Positions 1 to 7,773 are shown, counted from the stretch's first letter. The stretch: 15,079 nucleotides of DNA from JAAEQG01 sp023133475 (GCA_030631415.1 DAOVLE010000123.1:1-15079); one strand, 5' to 3'. The notes: generated by a model from the letters alone, not told the origin. Numbers and translations: made by a program.

Positions 1-30
1 GCAAGCGTGGTCAGGGCGTCTGACACCACC

Positions 31-79
31 GTACCGCCGGCTTCCAGCCGGCAGGATGCCGGCAGGATGCCGGCGGTAC
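31..79. repeat. Palindrome with internal 11-bp tandem units
   Basis: An 11-bp perfect inverted repeat, GTACCGCCGGC at 31-41 and its complement at 69-79, encloses tandem copies of GCCGGCAGGAT at 47-57 and 58-68. The next GCCGGC belongs to the right arm. The unit looks like a dispersed intergenic repeat that has expanded internally. No other copy lies in this window, so that it is dispersed is an inference. Confidence 0.8.
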
Positions 80-110
80 AACAGGCTGGACGGGTTTACT
101 GAATGTTTAC

Positions 111-138
111 GTGGGTCGAGTCTGCGGACCCGACCTAC
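111..138. repeat. Imperfect 28-bp palindrome
   Basis: The two 14-bp halves (111-124 and 125-138) are reverse complements at 11 of 14 positions, with core GGGTC ... GACCC. It resembles the other short palindromes in this window in size and GC content but differs in sequence. There is no T-run after it, so it is not a standard intrinsic terminator. Confidence 0.6.
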
Positions 139-283
139 AAACTGGGCGGTTCAAGAAAACCTGTAATGTAGAGGCAGTTTCGTATTGATTTATTGAAACT
201 CCTGTGTAAGCTGGTTAGTTAGCAGCAATCGTTTGCTATGCTATTCCAAGGGCACTTGGCTGCTTTCGCCACCCTGGGGTATA
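139..283. other. AT-richer stretch before the regulator gene
   Basis: This is the part of the first gap without obvious repeats, and it is richer in A/T than its surroundings. TTGAAA at 193-198 could be a -35 element, but the matching -10 position (TTAGTT, 215-220) is poor, so I do not call a promoter. No gene or RNA was recognised. Confidence 0.3.
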
Positions 284-295
284 GGGAGGTTGATT

Positions 296-1009
296 ATGCA
301 AGCCGGTACTGTTATGAACAAATCCGCCGGCCTGATTCGAGTTCTGATAGTTGACGACCACCAGCTTTGCCGAGAGGGGCTGCACGTTCAGTTGGAGTCA
401 CAAGTCGACTTCACGGTGGTAGGCGAAGCCGCCAATGCGGACGAAGGGCTTTCCGAGGCCTTGCGACATAAGCCGGACCTTGTGCTGATGGACATCGAGA
501 TGCCCGGGGTGAGCTGCTTTGATACGATACGCCGCATCCACGAACAGTTGCCCGGGACCAAGGTCGTCATTCTGAGCGGGCACACCAACGACGAACAGAT
601 CAGCCAAGCGGTGAAAGCCCAGGCTCAGGGATACGCGGTGAAGGAGGAGGGGTTCGCCCAGGTTTGCAAGGCAATCAGGGACGTGATGTGCGGCAAGATG
701 CACTATGCTCAAGAGGTGCTCGATCGCATCAAGACCAGCAATGGGCAACTTACTTTCGATAGCCATCCGCACACCCGCCTGGAGACGCTAACCCCCCGCG
801 AGCGCGAGTTGCTCGTGCTGTTGGCCCAGGGCTACAGCCTCAAGGAAGCCGGCAAGGCGCTACATGTAAGCTACAAGACCGTTGACAAACACAAAGTCAA
901 CCTCATGAAAAAACTGGACATTCATGATCGGGTCGAGTTGGCTTTGTTCGCCGTCCGGGAAGGCTTGGTTCAGCCGCAATCCCACCGCCCCTCCAGCGGT
1001 TTACGCTGA
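296..1009 (+). CDS. NarL/FixJ-type DNA-binding response regulator
   Basis: Two-component response regulator, 237 residues, expected to be a cytoplasmic transcription factor switched by phosphorylation. The N-terminal receiver domain (about 14-130) has the acidic pair D20-D21, phospho-acceptor D66 in LVLMDIEMPG, the switch residue S94 and conserved K116, so it should be phosphorylatable. A LuxR/GerE helix-turn-helix follows at about 163-225, with LTPRERELL and KTVDKHKVNLMKKL typical of the family. I chose ATG 296 because GGGAGGT at 284-290 sits five bases upstream; ATG 314 and an upstream in-frame ATG at 233 are less well supported. No histidine kinase lies nearby, so it is an orphan within the window. 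Target genes cannot be read from the sequence. The family call is very secure. Confidence 0.95.
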   Translation: MQAGTVMNKSAGLIRVLIVDDHQLCREGLHVQLESQVDFTVVGEAANADEGLSEALRHKPDLVLMDIEMPGVSCFDTIRRIHEQLPGTKVVILSGHTNDEQISQAVKAQAQGYAVKEEGFAQVCKAIRDVMCGKMHYAQEVLDRIKTSNGQLTFDSHPHTRLETLTPRERELLVLLAQGYSLKEAGKALHVSYKTVDKHKVNLMKKLDIHDRVELALFAVREGLVQPQSHRPSSGLR

Positions 1010-1027
1010 TACAGGGCAATCACATGC

Positions 1028-1064
1028 GGAGAATTGAGAATTGAGAATGAAGAATGGAGAAGAA
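1028..1064. repeat. GAGAAT(T/G)GA-type minisatellite, + orientation
   Basis: Tandem degenerate units of the form GAGAATTGA and GAGAATGGA follow the regulator gene. The same motif appears at 11291-11354 and, inverted, at 11513-11554; a degenerate inverted version is at 8727-8752. It is non-coding in context. Confidence 0.8.
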
Positions 1065-1104
1065 GCACGCTGATCGTAACTGAGAAAACGGCGTAATTAC
1101 AGTT

Positions 1105-1161
1105 GTAGGGCGGGTTCCACCCGCCTTTATGGCATAGTGCGGCGGGTGGAACCCGCCCTAC
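1105..1161. repeat. Family A palindrome: perfect 21-bp inverted repeat
   Basis: Arms at 1105-1125 and 1141-1161 are perfect reverse complements around a 15-bp loop (1126-1140). Each arm contains the smaller hairpin GGCGGGT-TCC-ACCCGCC. The right arm recurs identically at 12582-12602 and the left arm at 14527-14547, with variants at 5528-5548 and 5555-5575. As RNA it would form a very stable stem between the regulator and the propeller gene. It has no following T-run, so termination is possible but not shown. Confidence 0.95.
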
Positions 1162-1167
1162 ATCTGC

Positions 1168-1197
1168 TTGACGAGACATTTATAATACACCTATGAT
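1168..1197 (+). promoter_or_regulatory. Candidate sigma-70-type promoter for the propeller gene
   Basis: TTGACG (1168-1173) and TATGAT (1192-1197) are separated by 18 bp, each one base off the bacterial consensus. A perfect TATAAT at 1181-1186 lies between them but has no good -35. The site starts just after the 1105-1161 palindrome and would give a leader of about 160 nt before the start codon at 1367. This is motif evidence only. Confidence 0.45.
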
Positions 1198-1234
1198 GTG
1201 TGGCGTAGCGGTGTCGCTTAAGCCCCGCGGTATG

Positions 1235-1295
1235 CGTGGGAGGCATGGTGCGAAGGCTTGATGCTGCCGCGAACTTGTGCAAGCCTGCTCCCACG
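1235..1295 (+). promoter_or_regulatory. Foldable leader upstream of the propeller gene
   Basis: Two nested stems can form. CGTGGGAG (1235-1242) pairs with 1288-1295, and inside it AGGCTT (1254-1259) pairs with 1281-1286. The structure lies between the candidate promoter and the ribosome binding site, so it would be in the 5' untranslated RNA. It matches no riboswitch that I recognise. It may be a chance fold or a decayed palindrome. Confidence 0.35.
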
Positions 1296-1366
1296 GTGCC
1301 CTCAGGTTCCGTGGAGAGAGGGTTTGTCGTAATCTGAAAATAGCTTGGCGCAAAAGGAGTACGCTG

Positions 1367-4300
1367 ATGGGTCGGTTACTCGAGGTTCCCCACGGATACC
1401 GATGGGTTTTGTTTTCCGCAATTGCGGCGAGCTTGGGGGTCTACCTCGCCTGCACCGCCAGTTCAACACCGCAACGGGTGGAAGGGCCGCCGGTGACCGG
1501 CAACATGGTGCCCCTACTCACTATTGTGGAACCGGCGTGGAATCTCTCCATTGGCCAAGGGGCCAATTTCTCGATCTCCTGGTCCGATCAGGACCGGGAT
1601 TCGGCGGCGATGATCTCGTTTTCGCTGGTCAACACCAGCCCGGAATCCAGCCCGCAAACGGTCCTGCTGGTCGAGGGCATCCCGGAAAACGATTCGGCGG
1701 CTTCCGATACGATAACCGTCACCACCACCTTTGTGCCGCGTGGGCAGTACTATTTGCAAGGCACCATTGCCGACGGCACAAGCACCCCGATCACCACCTT
1801 CGCCACCACTGCGAGCCCTGCCAGCACCAAAATTGTCGTCACTATCACAGAAGCCCAAGCCACTCCCAGCAATAGACCGCCCTCCATCCATGTAGTCAAG
1901 CCGTCGTTCAACCTGTCCGTAACGCTTGACGATGCTATCGAGATTCTGGTCCAACCATCCAGCTCGCTCCCGGTTCCGAATATCCCCTACGACCCGGACG
2001 ACGAGACCCTATTGTATATCTCGCTGGACCTGGACGACGATCCACGAACCGGCGACCCGTTGAACCCCGATGCGGATGAACTCATTGTGTTGTTGGATTC
2101 GCCGATAGCGATTCCGGAAAATTCCTATGAACAACTCGAGCCGATCCTGATTTCAGTGGACTTGGCGCGTTTCCCGATTCGTGAGGACGGTGCTCCTTAC
2201 TTCATCCGGGCGACCATTGTTGACGGCGTCAATGAACCGCGCAATGCCTATGCCACCGGAAGCATCAACGTTACCCGCGTAGCCAGCGGTCGTGTTGACC
2301 TGGGCAAGGTGGGCGGAACCCTCACCGGTGCCACCTGGCTTGGCTTCGATCCGAGAGCCCGCCTTGGCACCAGCATGGTGGGGATCGGCAACTTCGATTA
2401 CACACCCGGCGAGGGGCTCGACGACCCCAACCGCGATGTGGTCGATGATTGTCTGCTGGTTTCTCAGTTTGGGGTTCCCACCGGGCGCCCGCCGATCGGG
2501 GAGGCCTATCTTATCTATGGGTTGGACGGTCGCCGGTTTGGCGGGCGAATCAACGTCAACACCGTGGGGACAGAGGTCGATGGGGCCACTTTCATGGGGC
2601 CTGAGCCGCGCATTTCAAATGAGACCAACGGTATTACCTCGGTTGGCTACATCCCGGATATCAGCGGGGACGGGCGCCCGGAGCTGCTTTTCGGATGCTC
2701 GCATACGGATGGGATCCGGCAACATCGCGACGACGACCCGAGTGATACACAATCGGGTGATCGTGAAGAATTGGTGGCCAAAATCCAACGCAACAACGTG
2801 GAGGTGATCCCCTTGAACCCTTACGGTGAGGAGGAGGAAGCAGAGTTCACCACCAGAGTTTACGAGGGCGTGATCGACACGGTGTTGGACCTGAACGATC
2901 CAGGTAACCTGGACTATAACTCGGCGGACTTTCTGACTTGGGGTGGCGAGCAAACAGATGAGGGGTTCACACCGACCCGGTGGCCCGTAATTCTGTTCGA
3001 TGATCTTACTTCGTTGGTCATCCCTGATTTCTACACCTTCCGCTGGGATGAGATTGAGATTATCGACGCCACGTTGTTCATCAACGTATGGTCACGAGGC
3101 AGCGATTCGGATGTCCACACTTTACTAAGGCCCATCTACGAGACCACGACGCTTACGACATTCTCCGGCGGAGAAGCACCCGTAGAGGATGTGCAATACG
3201 ACAAGGACACCGTGAGTGGGAGCGGATTCAAGAATATCGTCACCGGCGAGAATTCCGTGGACGTAACCGATACGATTCAGGATATCTTTGCCAACCGTCA
3301 CGATCTGTTCGGCTGGATTGTCATTCCTGCCGAGGGGCAGGCAGTGTCCTTCGATTCCAGTGATACGGGCGCGACGAGGAGCAGGCCTCGCTTGGAGATT
3401 CACTACAGTAGGCCTGTCCAGACCGGTTCCAATCTCGACGGGTGTTATCCGGACCTGTTGCCCAACAACACCTCCAACAACATCCTTGGTGGTGAAGACG
3501 ACATTATTGCCGGAAGGTCGAATTACGAGAGCTTGGGCATGGTGGCGATGGTCTACAGCGAAAACCGAGATACTGAATACCTGCTCTTTGGCGAAGAGGC
3601 TGCGTTAAGTGCGCGGCGTCTGCGCCGGGCGACAACCCCCTTGGCTCTCGCCGGCCAACAACCAAATAGAGACACTGGAAGCAACCATTGGGCACCTGGC
3701 CAAGGAGTAGCCATCAGCGGCAGTCAGTCACGTACCGCGGGGGCGAGATTCCAGGTATGCATGTATGACGTCGTGGATGATCGCAATCTGAGGCAGGGGC
3801 CGGTGAGATCATTGTTCGGCCAGCGAGTAGGATTCTTGCCTGATATCGGCAACGATCAAAGACCGGAGATCATCATCTCTGCCCCGTGGAACGAAAAGGA
3901 CGTCGAAGATCTGCGCTCGCGATACCCACATCTGAGTAATGACGAGATCTCCCACATTGCTTCCCGACCGCACAGGGGCAACATCGTTATTTACCATGGT
4001 CAAGACTATAACGCCTATTACGAAAAGGGTAGCGGGCAACTAGTGAATTCGACCTGGCCGCACTTCAATCGTACCACGCCGCAGGGAAGTTGCTCCCCGC
4101 CGATCCGCTCGCGAGAGTTGGATATTGGCGTGGAGTATGAGTTCACTGTCATTTTCGGCGAGAACCCGGAGGATGAATTGGGCGATGCCAGCTCGGCAGA
4201 GGACTTCAACCTGGATGGTTCCCCGGATGTCCTGTGTGGTGCACCTTATGCTGATGGCCCAATGGGGGAGGATTCGGGCACCACTTACATAGTCTACATG

Positions 4301-5266
4301 CGTCAGGACAATGACGATCAGGTGATACGGTTGGCCAACGCCAACTTCCCCTCGTTGCGCCCTCCGATGTTGCGTATCCGCGGCGATCAGGCGGGTGATC
4401 GGATCGGGTGGGCTCAGGAGAGCGTGCTGGACATCAATGGTGATCGGATTGACGACGTGGTGCTGGCTTCGCCGTATGCGGATGCGGGCGGAGTTCCGGC
4501 AGGGGATTGCTCGGTGGACGTGGGCACCAACGGTGGGGCCGGCGGGAGCAACGCTTCGTTCAACGCTTGCCGGACCCAGTTCGGCGATGCCGACCTTTCC
4601 TCGGACCATAGCTGTGCCGTGTTCGACTACAACAACGACCGCCGCGTAGACGACCTTGATGCCGAGGTGTTCGCCGGCGGCGACTGTCCCGTCGATAATG
4701 GGATCGTGGCGGTGGTGTTTGGCGGGATTACCTTGGATGGCGACCGCCTCGTCCGCCAGATCGCCACCCCCGATCTGCCCGGAACGATCTTCTATGGGAC
4801 AAGTGCCGGTGATCGTGCCGGTCACGACGTAGCCTCCGCCGGCGACTTCAACCGCGACGGTTACGGCGACCTGTTGATCAGCGCTCCCGGAGTGCAGGCC
4901 ACCGACGATGACGGCAGGACTCGCGTGGGCGTGGTTTACCTGATCTTCGGCGGGCCGCACCTCAACAACAAAAAGTTCAACCTGGCAGAGGTGGGCACCA
5001 TTGATCTGCCCGGGATCGTTTTCCTGAGCCCTTACGAAGCCGGTGCTCCCAACGAGGCTCCGCCGCAGTATGTTGCGGGGCTGGGTGATTTGAATAACGA
5101 CGGGTTCGACGACATCAGCATCGGGAACCCGCTGGCGGACTTTGTGGATGATTCGCTCCCGCAGCAGCCCGGCAGTTCCGGCACCGACCTGACCACCGGT
5201 CGCCGCCGCGACGCGGGCGAGATTTATATGATCTATGGTCATAACATCGCGGAGTACGCCCAATAG
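1367..5266 (+). CDS. Secreted seven-bladed FG-GAP beta-propeller protein with DNRLRE-type insert
   Basis: Exported protein of 1299 residues, probably extracellular or surface-bound; ligand unknown. An N-terminal hydrophobic segment (about 13-28) ends at C29 in VYLAC, a poor lipobox, so secretion or lipidation are both possible. Two related Ig-like domains follow (about 49-165 and 170-306). Seven FG-GAP blades are marked by Ca-binding loops, including DISGDGRPE (431), DIGNDQRPE (826), DFNLDGSPD (946), DINGDRIDD (1022), DFNRDGYGD (1160) and DLNNDGFDD (1241); the first is degenerate (about 351-362). A DNRLRE-like domain (about 493-682) interrupts blade 2, and an EF-hand/dockerin-like loop, DYNNDRRVDD (1087), interrupts blade 5. 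ATG 1367 is chosen for AAAAGGAG seven bases upstream; the frame stays open to 1277 but that extension would spoil the signal peptide. It is probably transcribed alone. Confidence 0.9.
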   Translation: MGRLLEVPHGYRWVLFSAIAASLGVYLACTASSTPQRVEGPPVTGNMVPLLTIVEPAWNLSIGQGANFSISWSDQDRDSAAMISFSLVNTSPESSPQTVLLVEGIPENDSAASDTITVTTTFVPRGQYYLQGTIADGTSTPITTFATTASPASTKIVVTITEAQATPSNRPPSIHVVKPSFNLSVTLDDAIEILVQPSSSLPVPNIPYDPDDETLLYISLDLDDDPRTGDPLNPDADELIVLLDSPIAIPENSYEQLEPILISVDLARFPIREDGAPYFIRATIVDGVNEPRNAYATGSINVTRVASGRVDLGKVGGTLTGATWLGFDPRARLGTSMVGIGNFDYTPGEGLDDPNRDVVDDCLLVSQFGVPTGRPPIGEAYLIYGLDGRRFGGRINVNTVGTEVDGATFMGPEPRISNETNGITSVGYIPDISGDGRPELLFGCSHTDGIRQHRDDDPSDTQSGDREELVAKIQRNNVEVIPLNPYGEEEEAEFTTRVYEGVIDTVLDLNDPGNLDYNSADFLTWGGEQTDEGFTPTRWPVILFDDLTSLVIPDFYTFRWDEIEIIDATLFINVWSRGSDSDVHTLLRPIYETTTLTTFSGGEAPVEDVQYDKDTVSGSGFKNIVTGENSVDVTDTIQDIFANRHDLFGWIVIPAEGQAVSFDSSDTGATRSRPRLEIHYSRPVQTGSNLDGCYPDLLPNNTSNNILGGEDDIIAGRSNYESLGMVAMVYSENRDTEYLLFGEEAALSARRLRRATTPLALAGQQPNRDTGSNHWAPGQGVAISGSQSRTAGARFQVCMYDVVDDRNLRQGPVRSLFGQRVGFLPDIGNDQRPEIIISAPWNEKDVEDLRSRYPHLSNDEISHIASRPHRGNIVIYHGQDYNAYYEKGSGQLVNSTWPHFNRTTPQGSCSPPIRSRELDIGVEYEFTVIFGENPEDELGDASSAEDFNLDGSPDVLCGAPYADGPMGEDSGTTYIVYMRQDNDDQVIRLANANFPSLRPPMLRIRGDQAGDRIGWAQESVLDINGDRIDDVVLASPYADAGGVPAGDCSVDVGTNGGAGGSNASFNACRTQFGDADLSSDHSCAVFDYNNDRRVDDLDAEVFAGGDCPVDNGIVAVVFGGITLDGDRLVRQIATPDLPGTIFYGTSAGDRAGHDVASAGDFNRDGYGDLLISAPGVQATDDDGRTRVGVVYLIFGGPHLNNKKFNLAEVGTIDLPGIVFLSPYEAGAPNEAPPQYVAGLGDLNNDGFDDISIGNPLADFVDDSLPQQPGSSGTDLTTGRRRDAGEIYMIYGHNIAEYAQ

Positions 5267-5434
5267 TTATCCGCGAACCGGTGGTGCCGGGGAGGCGTAG
5301 AAACCCCGTGCAGGCTTGTGCTGCAAACGCGGCTGTGGGGTGGGTGGAACCTGCCGCAGGCAGGTGGAACCCACCGGCCGATTGATCAGTGCCGCGAGCG
5401 TTAGCGAGCGGCCTCGTCGAGACGGGTGGCTGGG
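5267..5434. other. Gap with palindromic repeats, no gene seen
   Basis: This is the first part of the 342-bp gap before the metal ATPase. It holds the 37-nt nested hairpin at 5339-5375 (listed separately) and a small palindrome at 5391-5412 with GCCGC/GCGGC arms around GAGCGTTAGCGA. Five-base CGGGG (5288-5292) and CCCCG can pair just after the propeller gene, but without a T-run. No gene or RNA is visible. Confidence 0.6.
5339..5375. repeat. 37-nt nested hairpin, copy 1
   Basis: The outer stem GGTGGGT (5339-5345) pairs with ACCCACC (5369-5375). The inner stem CCTGCC (5350-5355) pairs with GGCAGG (5359-5364) around loop GCA. The copy at 8664-8700 has identical outer arms, identical length and loop size, and a different but still paired inner stem. 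It is related to family A through the GGTGGGTGGAACC sequence. Confidence 0.85.
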
Positions 5435-5511
5435 GTGGCCCAGGGCTTTAGCCTTGGGGAACACGAATCGTGTCAGGATTCGCGTCCCCCACCGCTAAAG
5501 CGGTGGGCCAC
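5435..5511. repeat. Family B long palindrome, copy 1
   Basis: Two 34-bp arms (5435-5468 and 5478-5511) flank a 9-bp loop. The right arm contains CCACCGCTAAAGCGGTGG, itself a palindrome; the left arm differs from a perfect complement at a few positions. The same element is at 12612-12689. Family A units follow at once. With no transposase inside, it resembles a MITE or REP-type element. Confidence 0.9.
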
Positions 5512-5527
5512 CCGCCCCTACAGGGAA

Positions 5528-5575
5528 GGCGGGTGGAACCCGCTCTACAGGGAAGGTGGGTGGAACCCGCCCTAC
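5528..5575. repeat. Two tandem family A units
   Basis: Units at 5528-5548 and 5555-5575 share GGGTGGAACCCGC and are separated by AGGGAA, giving a 27-bp period. They are near-identical to the arms at 1141-1161 and 12582-12602. Translated in the frame of the downstream ATPase they read GGWNPLY and GGWNPPY, which is not part of the protein. Confidence 0.9.
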
Positions 5576-5608
5576 ATGGAACTTGCATATTGCTCGTCGG
5601 AGGATTGC

Positions 5609-7627
5609 ATGGCGCATTTCAACCTTAAGGATTCGGTGCAGCATGAAACCGGCAAGGCCAGCGCCTTGCTGATTGCCACGCTGTTTGGCGGCATGTTGGT
5701 GGTGTGCTCTTTTGTGGCGGAGTGGCTTTTCTCCGACTCGGTGGTGCGCACTGCGGATCAGGCTGGGGGTAATCCTTACTCCTCGTTGATCGCGTTTATG
5801 GGGGCGCTGCTCTTGGGCGCCCCGCTGGTCTGGCATGCGATGGTGCACCTGTGGCACGGCGAGAAGCATATGGACGAGTTGGTTGCGATGGCCATCGTCG
5901 CAGCTATTGCCCTGGGCGAGTATCAGGAAGCCGGGGTTATCGCGTTCTTCATGATCCTCTCGAACCTGATCGAGACGCGGACCGCCTTGGGTGCTCGGGC
6001 TTCGATTGAATCGCTTTTGCGGCTTACGCCGGACCAGGCTCATCGGGTCCTGGAGGACGGGGCTGAGGAGGTGGTGGAGAGCGCGAAGCTGCACTCCGGG
6101 GACGTGGTTCGCGTGCGCCCGGGGGATAACATCCCGGCAGACGGGATGGTCATATCGGGCGAATCCAGCATCAACCAGGCGAACATCACCGGCGAGTCGA
6201 TAGCGGTGGACAGAGGTGAGGGGGACGAGGTCTTCGGTGGGACCAGCAACCTCACCGGGGCATTGGACATCCGGGTCACCAAGGCCGGCAAAGACGCCAC
6301 CCTTGGCAAAGTGCAATCGCTGATTATCGAGGCGGAGGCAACTCGGGCACCGTTGGCCCGCCTGATCGACCGTTATGCGGGTTGGTATACCCCCACTATT
6401 CTGATGGTTGCGGGCATCGTGCTGTTCTTCGCCGCCGACAAGAAGGAAGGCCTGGAGCGGGCCATCACCATGTTGATCGTGGCGTGCCCGTGTGCTCTGG
6501 TGCTGGCTACGCCCACCGCGATGGTGGCGGCTTTGAGTTGTGCCGCTCGCTTGGGGATTCTGGTCAAGAATGTTGTGAACCTCGAGCACGCCCGCAACCT
6601 GACCGCCATCGTCCTGGACAAGACCGGGACGCTGACTACCGGGATACTGTCGGTGACGCAGATGAAGCCGGCACCGGGAGTGGACGGTGCCGAATTGCTT
6701 CAGGCTGCCGCCTCGGCTGAGCAGCTAAGCCGCCACCCCACCGCTCGGGCTTTGCTTGACGTAGCCAAGCAGGCAAAGATTCAGTTGGGCCAGGCTCGTG
6801 ACTTCAAGGAGATCATGGGGCGTGGTGTGCGGGCGAAAGTGGATGACGACGTGGTGATGGCCGGCCGGAGCACCTGGCTGGCGGAGCAAGGCGTGGACAT
6901 GAGCCTGACCAAAGACCCCGAGTATGCCGAGACCGAAGGGTTGAGTATGCTCTATGTGACACGGAACGAACGTTGTCTGGGTTGGATAGGCCTGGAGGAC
7001 AAGACTCGCCCCGATGCCCGCCTTGCGATCGACGAGCTTCGCAATGTTGGTATCCAGAACCTGACCATGGTCACGGGTGACAAGTGGTCGGTTGCTCGCC
7101 GGGTGGCGGCTGAGATGGGTTGCACCGAGGTTCAGGCGGAGGTTCTCCCGGACGAGAAGCTGGCTTTGGTGGACGATCTCAAGAGGCGTGGGCACCAGGT
7201 ATGTGTGGTGGGCGACGGGGTGAACGACGCACCGGCTTTGGCGGCGGGGCATCTGGGCATCGCCATGGGCGCAGCCGGTAGTGACGTAGCCATCAACTCT
7301 GCCTCGGTAGCGTTGATGAATAACGACCTGAACCGCATTCCGTTTTTGATCCGCCTCTCGCGCAAAGCCACCGCGGTGATCTGGCAGAATTTGCTGTTTG
7401 GGGTGATTTTCATCCTGGTGACCCAGTCGCTGGCGATCTGGGGTTCGCTCAAGCCCATGATGGCGGCGTTTCTGCACATGATCGCCACAACCGTGGTCAT
7501 CTTTAACAGTGCACGGCTGGTGCGTTTCGGCGAGGAGTTGGAATCCCACCAAGCCATCGCGGAATCGGTTTCGACGGACACGGATTCCGGAGATCAACCG
7601 GCTGCGGCATCGCTTGCCACGGAATAG
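5609..7627 (+). CDS. P1B-type heavy-metal-translocating ATPase
   Basis: Inner-membrane pump of 672 residues that uses ATP to move a metal ion, probably outward. The family signatures are intact: TGES (194-197) in the actuator domain, CPC (293-295) in the transport helix, DKTGT with phosphorylated D337, the HP pair at H376-P377, TGD (489-491) and GDGVNDAP (from 535). It has no N-terminal CxxC metal-binding domain. Transmembrane segments lie near 18-40, 59-80, the 90-115 region, 260-280, 285-310 and two at the C-terminal end. The last helix has LHMIATT, with H623 where Zn/Cd pumps carry Asp and where Co-type pumps carry the His of HEGGT, so the metal is uncertain. ATG 5609 is chosen for GGAGGA at 5599-5604. 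The frame stays open upstream to 5426, but that part only translates repeats. Confidence 0.93.
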   Translation: MAHFNLKDSVQHETGKASALLIATLFGGMLVVCSFVAEWLFSDSVVRTADQAGGNPYSSLIAFMGALLLGAPLVWHAMVHLWHGEKHMDELVAMAIVAAIALGEYQEAGVIAFFMILSNLIETRTALGARASIESLLRLTPDQAHRVLEDGAEEVVESAKLHSGDVVRVRPGDNIPADGMVISGESSINQANITGESIAVDRGEGDEVFGGTSNLTGALDIRVTKAGKDATLGKVQSLIIEAEATRAPLARLIDRYAGWYTPTILMVAGIVLFFAADKKEGLERAITMLIVACPCALVLATPTAMVAALSCAARLGILVKNVVNLEHARNLTAIVLDKTGTLTTGILSVTQMKPAPGVDGAELLQAAASAEQLSRHPTARALLDVAKQAKIQLGQARDFKEIMGRGVRAKVDDDVVMAGRSTWLAEQGVDMSLTKDPEYAETEGLSMLYVTRNERCLGWIGLEDKTRPDARLAIDELRNVGIQNLTMVTGDKWSVARRVAAEMGCTEVQAEVLPDEKLALVDDLKRRGHQVCVVGDGVNDAPALAAGHLGIAMGAAGSDVAINSASVALMNNDLNRIPFLIRLSRKATAVIWQNLLFGVIFILVTQSLAIWGSLKPMMAAFLHMIATTVVIFNSARLVRFGEELESHQAIAESVSTDTDSGDQPAAASLATE

Positions 7628-7635
7628 CTTTAGTA

Positions 7636-7661
7636 TCCGCAGATTACGCAGATTACGCAGA
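7636..7661. repeat. 9-bp tandem repeat
   Basis: CGCAGATTA is repeated twice and part of a third time (7638-7660) just after the metal ATPase stop codon. It is simple tandem DNA with no coding or terminator signature. Confidence 0.75.
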
Positions 7662-7688
7662 CTTGATTGGGCCGGGCTATATTCCGTC

Positions 7689-7703
7689 GCCCCCCACGGG
7701 GGC
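7689..7703 (+). other. Short GC hairpin between ATPase and NAD kinase genes
   Basis: GCCCCC (7689-7694) pairs with GGGGGC (7698-7703) around a CAC loop. It is followed by TGGTGCTC rather than a T-run, so a rho-independent terminator is not supported, although it could stall or stabilise RNA. Confidence 0.35.
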
Positions 7704-7773
7704 TGGTGCTCTGCGGCGAATTAGATGCGATTGCCCTGGGGGTGACGTAGAATAAGACCAAGGACTCATCTCG

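Noticed and set aside
1105..1161. Rho-independent terminator
   Set aside because: The stem is strong, but the following bases (ATCTGCTTGACG) lack a T-run. The element is also found far from gene ends in other orientations.
1181..1186. Perfect TATAAT as the -10 box
   Set aside because: The only good -35, TTGACG, is just 7 bp upstream, and nothing suitable lies 16-18 bp upstream; TATGAT at 1192-1197 fits the spacing better.
4040..5263. A 407-codon open frame on the - strand opposite the propeller gene
   Set aside because: It is antisense to a well-supported FG-GAP gene, shows no domain or signal, and is composed as expected for a GC-rich shadow frame.
5495..7597. Long - strand frames opposite the metal ATPase
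   Set aside because: The + strand holds all P-type ATPase motifs in one frame; the reverse frames are low-complexity, His/Arg/Gln-rich shadows.
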